Origin: Paracrocinitomix mangrovi
GTDB lineage: Bacteria > Bacteroidota > Bacteroidia > Flavobacteriales_D > Crocinitomicaceae
NCBI RefSeq assembly: GCF_019740355.2
Contig: NZ_CP091819.1
Span: forward strand, 1,550,001 to 1,614,000
DNA: 64,000 nt
Direction of reading: 5' to 3'
The notes under the pieces were generated by a model, which did no database searches, was not told the DNA's origin, and worked only from the letters and a program-made list of their open reading frames with translations. This document shows positions 18,301 to 25,786 of this stretch, piece after piece (the stretch's first letter is position 1; each line of letters begins with the position of its first letter). The position numbers and the translations under genes were made by a program.

Positions 18301-20100
18301 GTAAGTGTTAGTCCAACTTCTACTACAACATATTACGTTCGTGCAGAAGGAACTTGTAACACAACTACATGTGTCTCTGTTACCGTAACTGTTAACGCCA
18401 TTCCGTCTGCATCAATTACCAGTAGTTCAGCAGCCATCTGCGAAGGCGCTACTTTAAATTTAACTGGTACTCCAGCCGGAGGAACCTGGTCTGTAACCAG
18501 TGGTCCTGGAACAATTGCAACGGATGTACTAACAGCAACCGGAGCAGGAACCATTAATCTTGAATATGCTGTTACGCAATCGGGATGTACAGGTACAGAC
18601 ACTCAATCGATCACAGTAAATGCTTCATCAGATGGTTCATGGACCTCTCCTGGAACAGTTTGTGAAGGTGGAGGAACAATTGACCTAAACACTTTAATCA
18701 CAGGTGATACTGGAGGAAGTTGGAGTGGAACAGGAGTAACAGGTACAACTTTTGATCCAAGTGGATTAACAGGATCTACAGTTTCAATTACTTATGATGT
18801 TGGATCTACTTGTCCGGCTTCAGTTTCTCAGGACATTACAGTTGAATCATCTGTTACAGCTACCTGGACACAACCTTCTGCACTTTGTGAAAGTGATGTG
18901 CCATTGGATTTAACTACTTTGATTACAGGAAGTACTGGTGGAAACTGGAGTGGTACAGGTGTAAGCGGAAACACTTTTGATCCAAGTGGATTATCAGGAA
19001 TGATTTCTGTTACATATTCTGTAGGAAGTGGTAGCTGTTCAGACATGTTAACGCAAGACATTGAAGTATTGACAGCTCCTACAGTTCCTACTTTTGAAGC
19101 CAATGACAGTACAGTTTGTGCCGGAACAACGGTAACTCTTACAGGTTCTGGAGGTGGAGCAGCAGCATACAATGTATATGATGCAGCAACTGGCGGAAAT
19201 TTATTAGGAAGTTCTCCTTTAGATGTAACGCCTGGAACAACCACCACATATTATTTGATTTCAGAAGGTGCTAACGGATGTGCCAACATTGGTGGAGCAC
19301 AAGCTTTAACTATCAATGTTAATGCACTTCCTTCATTGGCAGTATCGGCAGATGAAAACATTTGTGCAGGTGAATCAGTTACTTTAACGGCAACCGGTTC
19401 AGGAACCTTATTGTGGTCTACAACTGCCACAACAAACAGCATAGATGTTTCGCCAACTGCAACAACAACATATACTGTTGATTTAACTGATGGAAATGGA
19501 TGTACAACTTCAGGATCTATTACTGTGAATGTACAAAGTTCTTCTACTGTAGATGCACAAGATGACGTTGCATCAACTGCAGTTGGAGCTTTAGTCAACA
19601 TTGATGTTACTGCAAATGATAATGGTGATCCAAATACTGTAGTAATAATACAAAATGCTTCGAACGGTGTTGGTTCGGTTCAAAATGATGGAACAATTGA
19701 CTACTTACCATTTGGCGGCTATGTAGGTGAAGATTCAATAGTATATGCCATTTGTGATGTTTTCTGCTCTTCAATTTGCGATACAGCAGTAGTTCGTATC
19801 AGCATATCAGATGAAGTTGAACTAACTGTTCCGGGTGGTTTTTCACCTAACGGAGACGGAACAAATGAAATATTCATCATTGAAGGACTAGAAGCATATC
19901 CAAACAATGAGCTCACCATCTTCAATCGTTGGGGAGACATTATCTACACAGCAGCTCCATACAACAACAATTGGAGTGGACAGGCCGAAGGAAAAAGAAC
20001 AATTTCCGGAGATGAAGTGGTAACAGGTACCTATTTCTATATTTTGAAATTGGATGACACCATGGAGCCTTTACACGGATCAATTGAAATTAAAAAATAA
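15331..20100 (+). CDS. Giant secreted T9SS cargo with SBBP-type propeller, Ig-like repeats and gliding-type C-terminal signal
   Basis: 1589 residues. The signal peptide ends near SFAVFGQ. Residues 25-250 form the N-terminal domain often found before SBBP propellers (NGFTPNLGQIANE, YKFIDGQLKYEFIVHPGGN). Residues 250-750 hold beta-propeller repeats (WATYYGGDQGD, WGTYVAGTTADASITG). Residues 770-1020 are three nearly identical Ig-like repeats, each with WYSGSCGG and TTYYVR(A/V)EG, followed by further Ig-like modules and a cadherin-like VDVTANDNG-type unit. The last 90 residues (GGFSPNGDGTNEIF, FNRWGD, TYFYILKL) are the CHP04131 gliding-motility-type (type B) T9SS signal. The protein is expected to be moved across the outer membrane by T9SS, helped by the PorP/SprF-like protein encoded 8 bases downstream. 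Confidence 0.92.
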   Translation: MRILSTLCLSLFSFAVFGQINFNSTNGFTPNLGQIANEKYEVLDSIDFKLETPGANAYFTPSGIVYHFYRSFDKDKSSYTKEEQAAYDRGDFNEIGKNIYFYRLDFRLINSNAEAKAESGTPLRSFSNYYLPHCPDGIINVPSYDVITYKEVYPNIDLTYKFIDGQLKYEFIVHPGGNVSDIQFTYGGANDLSLNEGALNVANDFGPFKDNEPVTFYQGEETIVKSEFELTEKAVNFKIDDYDQTKTLVIDPTVTWATYFANGGGSDFHCNGAYDSAENMYIAYSTYSAAWPVVNAGSGQYFDGTKDGISDLVILRFNSDHSLQWATYYGGDQGDYLCGTGGDYGKTIDVDDNDGIYLGGYANSNPTSFPTQSSGVGGAWYQDDSNLKGGDNSFIIKFNQNGVRQWGTLYQHTNAATGGAGIRINGIKCNGTKVYFTGQTYQFSGYDIPLVTLSGAYNNSTFVGSQDIFLGRFNSNCVLEWSTYFNSGNTSAGGYRQGSDLTFDASGNMILVGQASSDPASPYLLNPGGGAYFSNTISGGIDEYIAKFNTSMQPTWATIIGGTDLDRVSEVSTDPSGNILVASRMARAGWPTANPGGGAFFLGALQSGGTDGFIKKFSSTGVYTWGTYVAGTTADASITGIAADNSGNIYAIGYTSATDFPTQTLSGSYNQGTNAGSGDLVLMRFTSGGVNEWSTYYGGSNNESCYGRKIEPATIANSCGYQQFFSPTTTSINFPTTNPGGGALYESTLTGSSSNTILLIEESAGSSATAPSSISGTTTVCSGSSTILTQVGGSLGTGDNYYWYSGSCGGTPVGTGPSVSVSPTSNTTYYVRVEGPCGITSCVSTSVTVNSNSTAATGINATNNPICSGSSTTLSVSGGSLGTGANWQWYSGSCGGTSVGSGTSVAVSPTTTTTYYVRAEGTCNTTSCQSITINVNSNSTAPTSINASQSTICEGSSTNLTVSGGSLGTGANWEWYSGSCGGTSVGSGNSVSVSPTSTTTYYVRAEGTCNTTTCVSVTVTVNAIPSASITSSSAAICEGATLNLTGTPAGGTWSVTSGPGTIATDVLTATGAGTINLEYAVTQSGCTGTDTQSITVNASSDGSWTSPGTVCEGGGTIDLNTLITGDTGGSWSGTGVTGTTFDPSGLTGSTVSITYDVGSTCPASVSQDITVESSVTATWTQPSALCESDVPLDLTTLITGSTGGNWSGTGVSGNTFDPSGLSGMISVTYSVGSGSCSDMLTQDIEVLTAPTVPTFEANDSTVCAGTTVTLTGSGGGAAAYNVYDAATGGNLLGSSPLDVTPGTTTTYYLISEGANGCANIGGAQALTINVNALPSLAVSADENICAGESVTLTATGSGTLLWSTTATTNSIDVSPTATTTYTVDLTDGNGCTTSGSITVNVQSSSTVDAQDDVASTAVGALVNIDVTANDNGDPNTVVIIQNASNGVGSVQNDGTIDYLPFGGYVGEDSIVYAICDVFCSSICDTAVVRISISDEVELTVPGGFSPNGDGTNEIFIIEGLEAYPNNELTIFNRWGDIIYTAAPYNNNWSGQAEGKRTISGDEVVTGTYFYILKLDDTMEPLHGSIEIKK
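17640..18395 (+). repeat. Three tandem Ig-like repeat units inside the cargo gene
   Basis: Three consecutive units of about 250 bases (starting near 17640, 17885 and 18140) encode nearly the same sequence, sharing GGSLGTG, WYSGSCGG, VSPT and TTYYVR. The second and third units are almost identical in protein, including GTCNTT. This suggests recent duplication or gene conversion. Confidence 0.8.
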
Positions 20101-20108
20101 TTAGCCTT

Positions 20109-21041
20109 ATGAAAATGATGAAAAATTTAAGCGTAATTACAGCATTGTTCATGGCTTCATTTGGCTTTGGACAAAGTAGATTTCACATGACTCAATACAT
20201 GATGCATCAACCGTTCATTAACCCTTCTAGCATGGGGATGTATGATAACATGAATGGATCTGTATTCTACAAAAATCAGTGGACAGGATTTGACGGTGCT
20301 CCACAATTGATTGGGTTCAATTTCAACTCTCCTGTTGGAGGTTTAAACAATAGATTAGGATTTACAGTAATCAACGATAGAATTGGCGTCAATAACAACA
20401 CAGAATTATCTGCAGCTTATGCATATACGCTAAAGCTAAGTAACAAGGCAAATCTATCTTTTGGTGTATCGGCTACATTGAGATTATCACAAAGTGATTA
20501 TGCAGAAGTAGAAACCATCATTACTGATCCTGAATTTCAAGCAAATACACCAACCCTGGCAATGCCTAACTTTAAGTTTGGTTCATATTTCAGAACCAAG
20601 AAGTTTTATGTTGGATTTGCCTTGCCAAATCTGTTGAAGAACACCATTGAATATGACAATGAATTCTCGGGCTCTACATCATTTGATTTCTCTGACTGGC
20701 ATTTTTACTTGCACAGTGGATATTCTTGGGAGATTAGTGACAAGTTTGACCTGAACTCATCTTTGTTATTCAAACATGTATCAGGTGCTCCTTTCCAACT
20801 GGATTTAAGCACTATGTTCGTTGTGAAAAAACGATTTGGATTTGGATTAAACTATCGAACTTCAAATGACCTGGCTGCAATGTTGAGATTCAGAATTAAT
20901 CCAATGTTAGAAATGGGATATTCATATGATTACAGTTTTAGCGCTTTGAAAAACTATTCAAGCGGAAGTCATGAAATCATGTTGATATTTGACATTTACA
21001 GTAAGGAAAATAAACCTGAAAATGCAATGCCTAGATATTAA
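20109..21041 (+). CDS. PorP/SprF-family T9SS outer-membrane protein
   Basis: 310 residues with a signal peptide (MKNLSVITALFMASFGFGQ) and the family hallmark near the N terminus: THYM-like TQYMMHQPFINPS, then FYKNQWTGFDGAPQ and FNFNSPV. Twelve or more short beta strands follow, ending near HEIMLIFDI. These proteins form outer-membrane barrels; F. johnsoniae SprF is needed for surface exposure of the type B cargo SprB. The gene begins 8 bases after the cargo stop, so cargo and partner are an operon. A bidirectional terminator follows. Confidence 0.92.
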   Translation: MKMMKNLSVITALFMASFGFGQSRFHMTQYMMHQPFINPSSMGMYDNMNGSVFYKNQWTGFDGAPQLIGFNFNSPVGGLNNRLGFTVINDRIGVNNNTELSAAYAYTLKLSNKANLSFGVSATLRLSQSDYAEVETIITDPEFQANTPTLAMPNFKFGSYFRTKKFYVGFALPNLLKNTIEYDNEFSGSTSFDFSDWHFYLHSGYSWEISDKFDLNSSLLFKHVSGAPFQLDLSTMFVVKKRFGFGLNYRTSNDLAAMLRFRINPMLEMGYSYDYSFSALKNYSSGSHEIMLIFDIYSKENKPENAMPRY

Positions 21042-21062
21042 GAGGCATCAAAATAATGAAAC

Positions 21063-21094
21063 AAAAAAGGAGCATTTTAACATGCTCCTTTTTT
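21063..21094. terminator. Bidirectional terminator between the PorP/SprF gene and dnaJ
   Basis: A GC-containing stem GGAGCAT / ATGCTCC is extended by six A on the left and six T on the right, with loop TTTAAC. Both strands therefore show a stem followed by a T run. It sits between two convergent genes and can end both transcripts. Confidence 0.85.
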
Positions 21095-21098
21095 AATT

Positions 21099-22229
21099 TT
21101 ATCCTGCAAAGAAATCCTTCATTTTACTAAAGAATCCTTGTTCCTTCTTGCCAGGTTTAGGCTTGAAGTTGTCAGATTCTCCGAGTTTTTCCAGAATATC
21201 TTTTTCATCTGAACTAAGTTTTTTAGGTGTCCACACATTGATATGAACAAATAAATCTCCCGTTCCATAACCATGAACACTTGGTAATCCTTTACCTTTT
21301 AATCGCAACATTTTACCACTTTGCGTACCCGGTTCAATTTTAATTTTTGCTCTTCCTTCAACCAGTGGAACTTCCATACTGTTTCCTAAAGCCGCATCCA
21401 CAAAAGACACATATGCCTCAAAATGCAGGTTTGATCCATCTCTTTGAAGTGTATCATTTTTTTCTTCCTCAATCACTACAAGTAAGTCTCCCGGAACACC
21501 GTCAAAAGGACCGGCATTACCTTTTCCACCTACTTTCAATTGCATTCCATCTTCAACACCTGCAGGGATGTTAATCTCTACAGTTTCTTCTTGTCTTTTA
21601 AGACCTTGAGCATCTACCCCTGAAGGGCGTTTGCTAATAATTTTACCGGTACCTCTACAAGTTTGACAAGTGCTTTGCGTTTGCATTGCACCAAGCATGG
21701 TTTGAGTTACTCTAATTACTCTTCCTTGCCCTTTACAAGTGCTACAAGTATTATAGGTTACACCTTCTGCATTGACCAGCTTATTAACCTTAATCTTCTT
21801 TTTAACTCCGGTAGCAACTTCTTTCAAAGTCAATTTGATCTTGATTCTAAGATCTGAACCTCTGGCAACTCTTTGACCTCTTCCGCCTCCAAAGCCACCT
21901 CTGCTCCCACCACCAAAAGCGCCACCAAAAATATCACCAAACTGATCGAAGATATCATCCATATTCATTCCTCCGAATCCACCTCCGCCACCGGCAGCAC
22001 CGCTCACACCCTGATGACCAAACTGATCATATCTTGATCTTTTATCAGGATCAGACAAAATTTCATAGGCTTCAGCAGCTTCTTTGAACTTTTCTTCAGC
22101 TTCTTTATCGTCAGGATTTCTATCCGGGTGATACTTTAATGCAATTTTACGGTAAGCTTTTTTGATCTCCTTTTCATCAGAAGATTTGCTTACGCCCAAA
22201 ACATCATAATAATCTCTTTTGTTACTCAT
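21099..22229 (-). CDS. dnaJ: Chaperone DnaJ (reduced zinc-finger type)
   Basis: 376 residues. The J domain at 1-70 has the HPD motif ([10 protein letters not shown]), followed by a long Gly/Phe region ([19 protein letters not shown] and a [10 protein letters not shown] stretch). The central zinc region has only two CxxCxGxG motifs (CSTCKGQG and CQTCRGTG) instead of the four of E. coli DnaJ; the spacer between them is [11 protein letters not shown]. The C-terminal substrate-binding domains are complete ([19 protein letters not shown]). The reduced finger is, to my knowledge, usual in flavobacterial DnaJ and probably binds one zinc. DnaJ delivers unfolded proteins to DnaK and stimulates its ATPase. 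grpE lies 14 bases upstream in the same transcript; dnaK is not in the window. Confidence 0.95.
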   Translation of the reverse strand: MSNKRDYYDVLGVSKSSDEKEIKKAYRKIALKYHPDRNPDDKEAEEKFKEAAEAYEILSDPDKRSRYDQFGHQGVSGAAGGGGGFGGMNMDDIFDQFGDIFGGAFGGGSRGGFGGGRGQRVARGSDLRIKIKLTLKEVATGVKKKIKVNKLVNAEGVTYNTCSTCKGQGRVIRVTQTMLGAMQTQSTCQTCRGTGKIISKRPSGVDAQGLKRQEETVEINIPAGVEDGMQLKVGGKGNAGPFDGVPGDLLVVIEEEKNDTLQRDGSNLHFEAYVSFVDAALGNSMEVPLVEGRAKIKIEPGTQSGKMLRLKGKGLPSVHGYGTGDLFVHINVWTPKKLSSDEKDILEKLGESDNFKPKPGKKEQGFFSKMKDFFAG

Positions 22230-22243
22230 CTTCTAGTATACGC

Positions 22244-22798
22244 TTATTGTCCTACTACTACTTTAGCATATCTTAAAACATGCCCTTTCAAGTTGTATCC
22301 TCTTTCAATTACGTCAACAACTTTACCCTTCATATCATCAGAGACCGGAATTTGAGTAATTGCCTCATGCTTATCTGCATCAAACACATCTCCCTTAGCC
22401 TCCATTGGCTCCAATCCTTTCGCTTCTAACTTATGCTTTAACTTATGTTGAATCAGTTTAAAACCTTCTCTTAAAGCTTCAGGATCTGAAATATTCTCAT
22501 TGTTGGCAATTGCTCTTTCAAAATCATCTAACACTTCCAACAATTCTTTAATTACATCACCACTGGCACTGCCAATGATATCAGCTTTTTCTTTTATAGT
22601 TCTCTTTCTGAAATTGTCAAAATCCGAATACAATCTCAAATACTTATCGTTTAACTCTTTGTATTGTGCTTCCAATGAATTGTCTGATTTATTTTCGGAT
22701 TGCTCAGAATTTTCATCTGAATTTTGCGTGTGCTCTTCTTGAGCATTTACATTCTCTTGTTCGTCTATTTCGTCTGTTTTATCTTTCTTTCTAGCCAT
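22244..22798 (-). CDS. grpE: Nucleotide exchange factor GrpE
   Basis: 184 residues. It has an acidic, Gln/Asn-rich N terminus (EIDEQENVNAQEEH), a long coiled coil (YKELNDKYLRLYSDFDNF, RKRTIKEKADI) and the C-terminal beta domain with DKHEAI and GYNLKGHVLRYAKVVV. GrpE is a cytoplasmic dimer that releases ADP from DnaK. It is the first gene of a grpE-dnaJ unit. A 21-base near-perfect palindrome lies 56 bases upstream of the start (see 22854). Confidence 0.95.
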   Translation of the reverse strand: MARKKDKTDEIDEQENVNAQEEHTQNSDENSEQSENKSDNSLEAQYKELNDKYLRLYSDFDNFRKRTIKEKADIIGSASGDVIKELLEVLDDFERAIANNENISDPEALREGFKLIQHKLKHKLEAKGLEPMEAKGDVFDADKHEAITQIPVSDDMKGKVVDVIERGYNLKGHVLRYAKVVVGQ

Positions 22799-22853
22799 TC
22801 CAAAAATATTTTAATTACACATTGTCAAAAAGGTTGCCAATTAAGGTATTAGG

Positions 22854-22874
22854 ACATTGTGTCACAAAATGTCA
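22854..22874 (-). promoter_or_regulatory. Operator-like palindrome upstream of grpE-dnaJ
   Basis: A 21-base sequence in which all but one base pair (plus the centre) is symmetric: GACATT at 22854-22859, TGT-n-ACA in the middle, AATGTC at 22869-22874. It lies in the 126-base gap between the lnt stop and the grpE start. It is not the CIRCE element bound by HrcA. A role in heat-shock control is inference from position. Confidence 0.4.
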
Positions 22875-22924
22875 TAATTCACCAAATTTAGGCCTGCAAA
22901 TTTGTCAATAATAAAGGGAGTAAG

Positions 22925-24550
22925 CTACTTTCTTGTGAAATATTTATCTACGAATTCCACTTTTTTGAGTCTTGTCATTAACCCAAATAAAACCATGGCA
23001 ATAGACAAGAAAGATGATAATCTACCAATTACACTCTCGTATTTTGTAAAAAAAGTAAACTCTTCATTTTTATTGATTGATTCAGACAAAGTTCCGTATT
23101 CATTCCATCCCAATTCTGAAATTATCTCTCCTCTTTGATCAATAAAACATGAAATTCCTGTGTTAGCAGATCTAGCAACAGACCTTCTGTTTTCTATTGC
23201 TCTAATTTGTGAAAACATTCTGTGTTGCTTGTATCCCGGAGTATCTCTCCACCAACCATCATTGGTAATCACACAAATAATTCCCGCACCTTTTCTAACA
23301 AAACGACTAGTTAGGTCACCATAAACGGATTCGTAACAAATAAGCGGTGCAAAATCTACTCCTTTAGCTTCAAAATTAATTGGCTCCTCACCTATTCCAA
23401 GCAAACCGCTTGTTCCTCCTAATTCCACTGAGTACTCAGCTAAAAATGGAAACATATCTAAAAATGGAAGCTTTTCACCTCCAAGTACCAATTCCGATTT
23501 ATGGTAAATCTGCAATGGCATATCTGACTGTACCAGCAAAGCAGTATTATAATTTTCCTGACAATTACCATTTCCTAAATCCCTACAAGCTATACCTCTT
23601 TCTCCTTCAAACAATTTATAGGTATCTGCCCCTATTATCCATGGAATATCTCCATGTGTTTTTATAAATTCTTTTACCGCTAAAATATGTGGATGAAATT
23701 CTAAATTTTCTTCATTTTTTGACCATGGAATAGCCGTTTCAGGCAGCACCACAATATCTGTTTGATCATTAATGGCACTTTCTGCAGCACTGAACATTTT
23801 AGCCAATTGTGTTTCAACCGGAGTGTAAAATTTCTCTGTATGCGCTTCTACATTTGGTTGAACAATTACAATGTTTACCGGATTTTCCTCTTCTTCATAG
23901 TTATAATAAATGATTAAACTACTTACAATTGGAATGACAATGCTTAACCCAAGGAACAAGATATTTGGCGTTTGTATTTTCAAGCTCTCCTTCTTGAAAA
24001 AGACATTTCTGATAATAATGTAAACAACAATATTTACGATTAAAATCCACATGCTTCCACCTGCTACACCGGAATATTCATACCATTGAATTAGTTTAGG
24101 AGATGTGCCAAAAACATGTCCAATATTCAACCATGGCCAAGATAATTCCCAATAATAATGAACGTGTTCAAAGCCTAGCCAAAGCACAAAAAATGAAAAC
24201 AATCCTCTATTATCTTCTAATTGGCGACTTAAAAAACCAAACAATCCCATTACAAATGCCATAAGTAAAGCATTGGCAAAAACGGCCATATACATACCCT
24301 CTTCAGATGCATAATAAATCCACCAGACAGTGATTGCATTGAATATCAAAAAGGTTAAATAGTTTAATCCAAAACGAATTAAAATTCTTCCTTTTCGCTT
24401 GTTTTCATTCAGTTGATGATTGATAATCAACAATGGAACAAAAGCTATAAACATCAAAGGAAAAACACCTCCGGTAAAAGGAAAACCAACACCTAACATC
24501 AAACCCGAAAGGATTGACAAGATTAAAAGGTGAATGATTTTTAGTTTCAT
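22925..24550 (-). CDS. lnt: Apolipoprotein N-acyltransferase
   Basis: 541 residues. There are about seven transmembrane segments in the first 210 residues and one at the very end, with a nitrilase-fold periplasmic domain between. The catalytic triad is visible: Glu in VVLPETAIPW, Lys in GGEKLPFLD and Cys in PLICYESVYG. Lnt adds the third acyl chain to the N-terminal Cys of lipoproteins in the inner membrane, which completes maturation of the many lipoproteins in this window (GldK, LptE and others). It is transcribed toward grpE, 126 bases away. Confidence 0.93.
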   Translation of the reverse strand: MKLKIIHLLILSILSGLMLGVGFPFTGGVFPLMFIAFVPLLIINHQLNENKRKGRILIRFGLNYLTFLIFNAITVWWIYYASEEGMYMAVFANALLMAFVMGLFGFLSRQLEDNRGLFSFFVLWLGFEHVHYYWELSWPWLNIGHVFGTSPKLIQWYEYSGVAGGSMWILIVNIVVYIIIRNVFFKKESLKIQTPNILFLGLSIVIPIVSSLIIYYNYEEEENPVNIVIVQPNVEAHTEKFYTPVETQLAKMFSAAESAINDQTDIVVLPETAIPWSKNEENLEFHPHILAVKEFIKTHGDIPWIIGADTYKLFEGERGIACRDLGNGNCQENYNTALLVQSDMPLQIYHKSELVLGGEKLPFLDMFPFLAEYSVELGGTSGLLGIGEEPINFEAKGVDFAPLICYESVYGDLTSRFVRKGAGIICVITNDGWWRDTPGYKQHRMFSQIRAIENRRSVARSANTGISCFIDQRGEIISELGWNEYGTLSESINKNEEFTFFTKYESVIGRLSSFLSIAMVLFGLMTRLKKVEFVDKYFTRK

Positions 24551-24673
24551 GACCCCAAATTTAATGAATAGAATGGCAGCAGGATTGATTTTTTGTTAAT
24601 TCAATTAAAAGTGTTACCAAATTAGATATTTATGTAACCAGAACTCAACAAAATCAGTATAATCATCCAGCTA

Positions 24674-25786
24674 ATGAGTACAAATAAACGCTTACTATAC
24701 AAAGATTTAGATGCATTGAGATTCTTTGCATTTGTACCGATATATATTTCATGTGTACTCTTTGCCGTTGATACAAAAGAAAATACTTTTATCTCTGACA
24801 TAGCAGGAATCAGTGGTTATATCGCTCAAAATAGTATAGATTTTTTCTTTTTCCTTTCTTCATTTTTGATTACCGCGCAAGGACTCAGAGAATACAAGTA
24901 CACCAAAAGATTTTCAGTAAAGTACTTTTTTATTCGAAGATTAATTAGGATGCTTCCTTTAATGGGACTACTTATTATTTTTGGTTTTATCATTCATCCT
25001 TGGATTCACACTACATTGAAATTAACACCGATTAATTTCCCTTCTATAAAATACTTTTTGCTGATGACTCCCAATTATGGAGGAGTGGAAATTTCAGAGC
25101 ATTTTATATATCTGGGAGTCTTGATAACACTGTATATGTTTATGCAATTCTACCTGGTATGGGGACTTGTTTTAAAATTCTTTTCACAGCAAATTAAATA
25201 TATCGCTTATGGTTTGATAGGGATAGGAATTGCAGCAAGATTGTATCACATACTTTTAAATGAACCTTATGTTTTTGACACTTTAAGCATGGGGATTCCC
25301 ATAGGAATTGGTGCTTTAATAGCAAACACTGCCCGAAAAGAACCAAGATTGGTGGATATTATCAAGCAAGTTGAAAAAAGCACCCTTTTAATCGTATACG
25401 GTATTGGAATTGTAAGTATTCTAGTAGGTTATTTGTTTCTTGCGAACACGTATTTTTCAGTGATCGTACCGATTATCACTTCATTTTTCTTTGGTTTTGT
25501 TGTATTGGAACAAACCTATTGTAAGCACTCCTACATAAAATTCAGAAGGAATAAATTGCTCAGTAGACTTGGAAAAATAAGCTATGGATTAATTGTTTAT
25601 AGCTCGATCTGTATTGTACTTTGCGTGATTTCTGTCTTGTCCTTGAGTGTAGAATTAAACTCACTTCCAATACAATTAATCATTGGGGCTGTTAGTTTTT
25701 TAATTGCGTGGCTAATGGCGGATATCAGCTACAATTATTTTGAGCGCCCAATTTTGAGTATTAAATCAGATTTTAAGAGGATTTAA
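24674..25786 (+). CDS. Acyltransferase-3 family membrane protein (catalytic His position replaced)
   Basis: 370 residues with ten or so transmembrane helices and the usual start LDALRFFAFVPIY. In the OafA-type family this first helix carries an essential His soon after the Arg (motif R-x10-H). Here the matching position is Cys (ISC, residue 27). Several other helices follow a normal plan, and it ends with NYFERPILSIKSDF, a common family ending. Members move acyl groups onto sugars of O-antigen or exopolysaccharide. The gene is transcribed away from lnt and its 3' end overlaps the convergent ABC-F gene by 14 bases. Confidence 0.8.
   Translation: MSTNKRLLYKDLDALRFFAFVPIYISCVLFAVDTKENTFISDIAGISGYIAQNSIDFFFFLSSFLITAQGLREYKYTKRFSVKYFFIRRLIRMLPLMGLLIIFGFIIHPWIHTTLKLTPINFPSIKYFLLMTPNYGGVEISEHFIYLGVLITLYMFMQFYLVWGLVLKFFSQQIKYIAYGLIGIGIAARLYHILLNEPYVFDTLSMGIPIGIGALIANTARKEPRLVDIIKQVEKSTLLIVYGIGIVSILVGYLFLANTYFSVIVPIITSFFFGFVVLEQTYCKHSYIKFRRNKLLSRLGKISYGLIVYSSICIVLCVISVLSLSVELNSLPIQLIIGAVSFLIAWLMADISYNYFERPILSIKSDFKRI

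Noticed and set aside
16869-19601. Several minus-strand open frames inside the giant cargo gene
   Set aside because: They mirror Thr/Ser/Gly-rich codons of the cargo (giving Pro/Val-rich nonsense), have no independent starts, and the cargo reading is certain.
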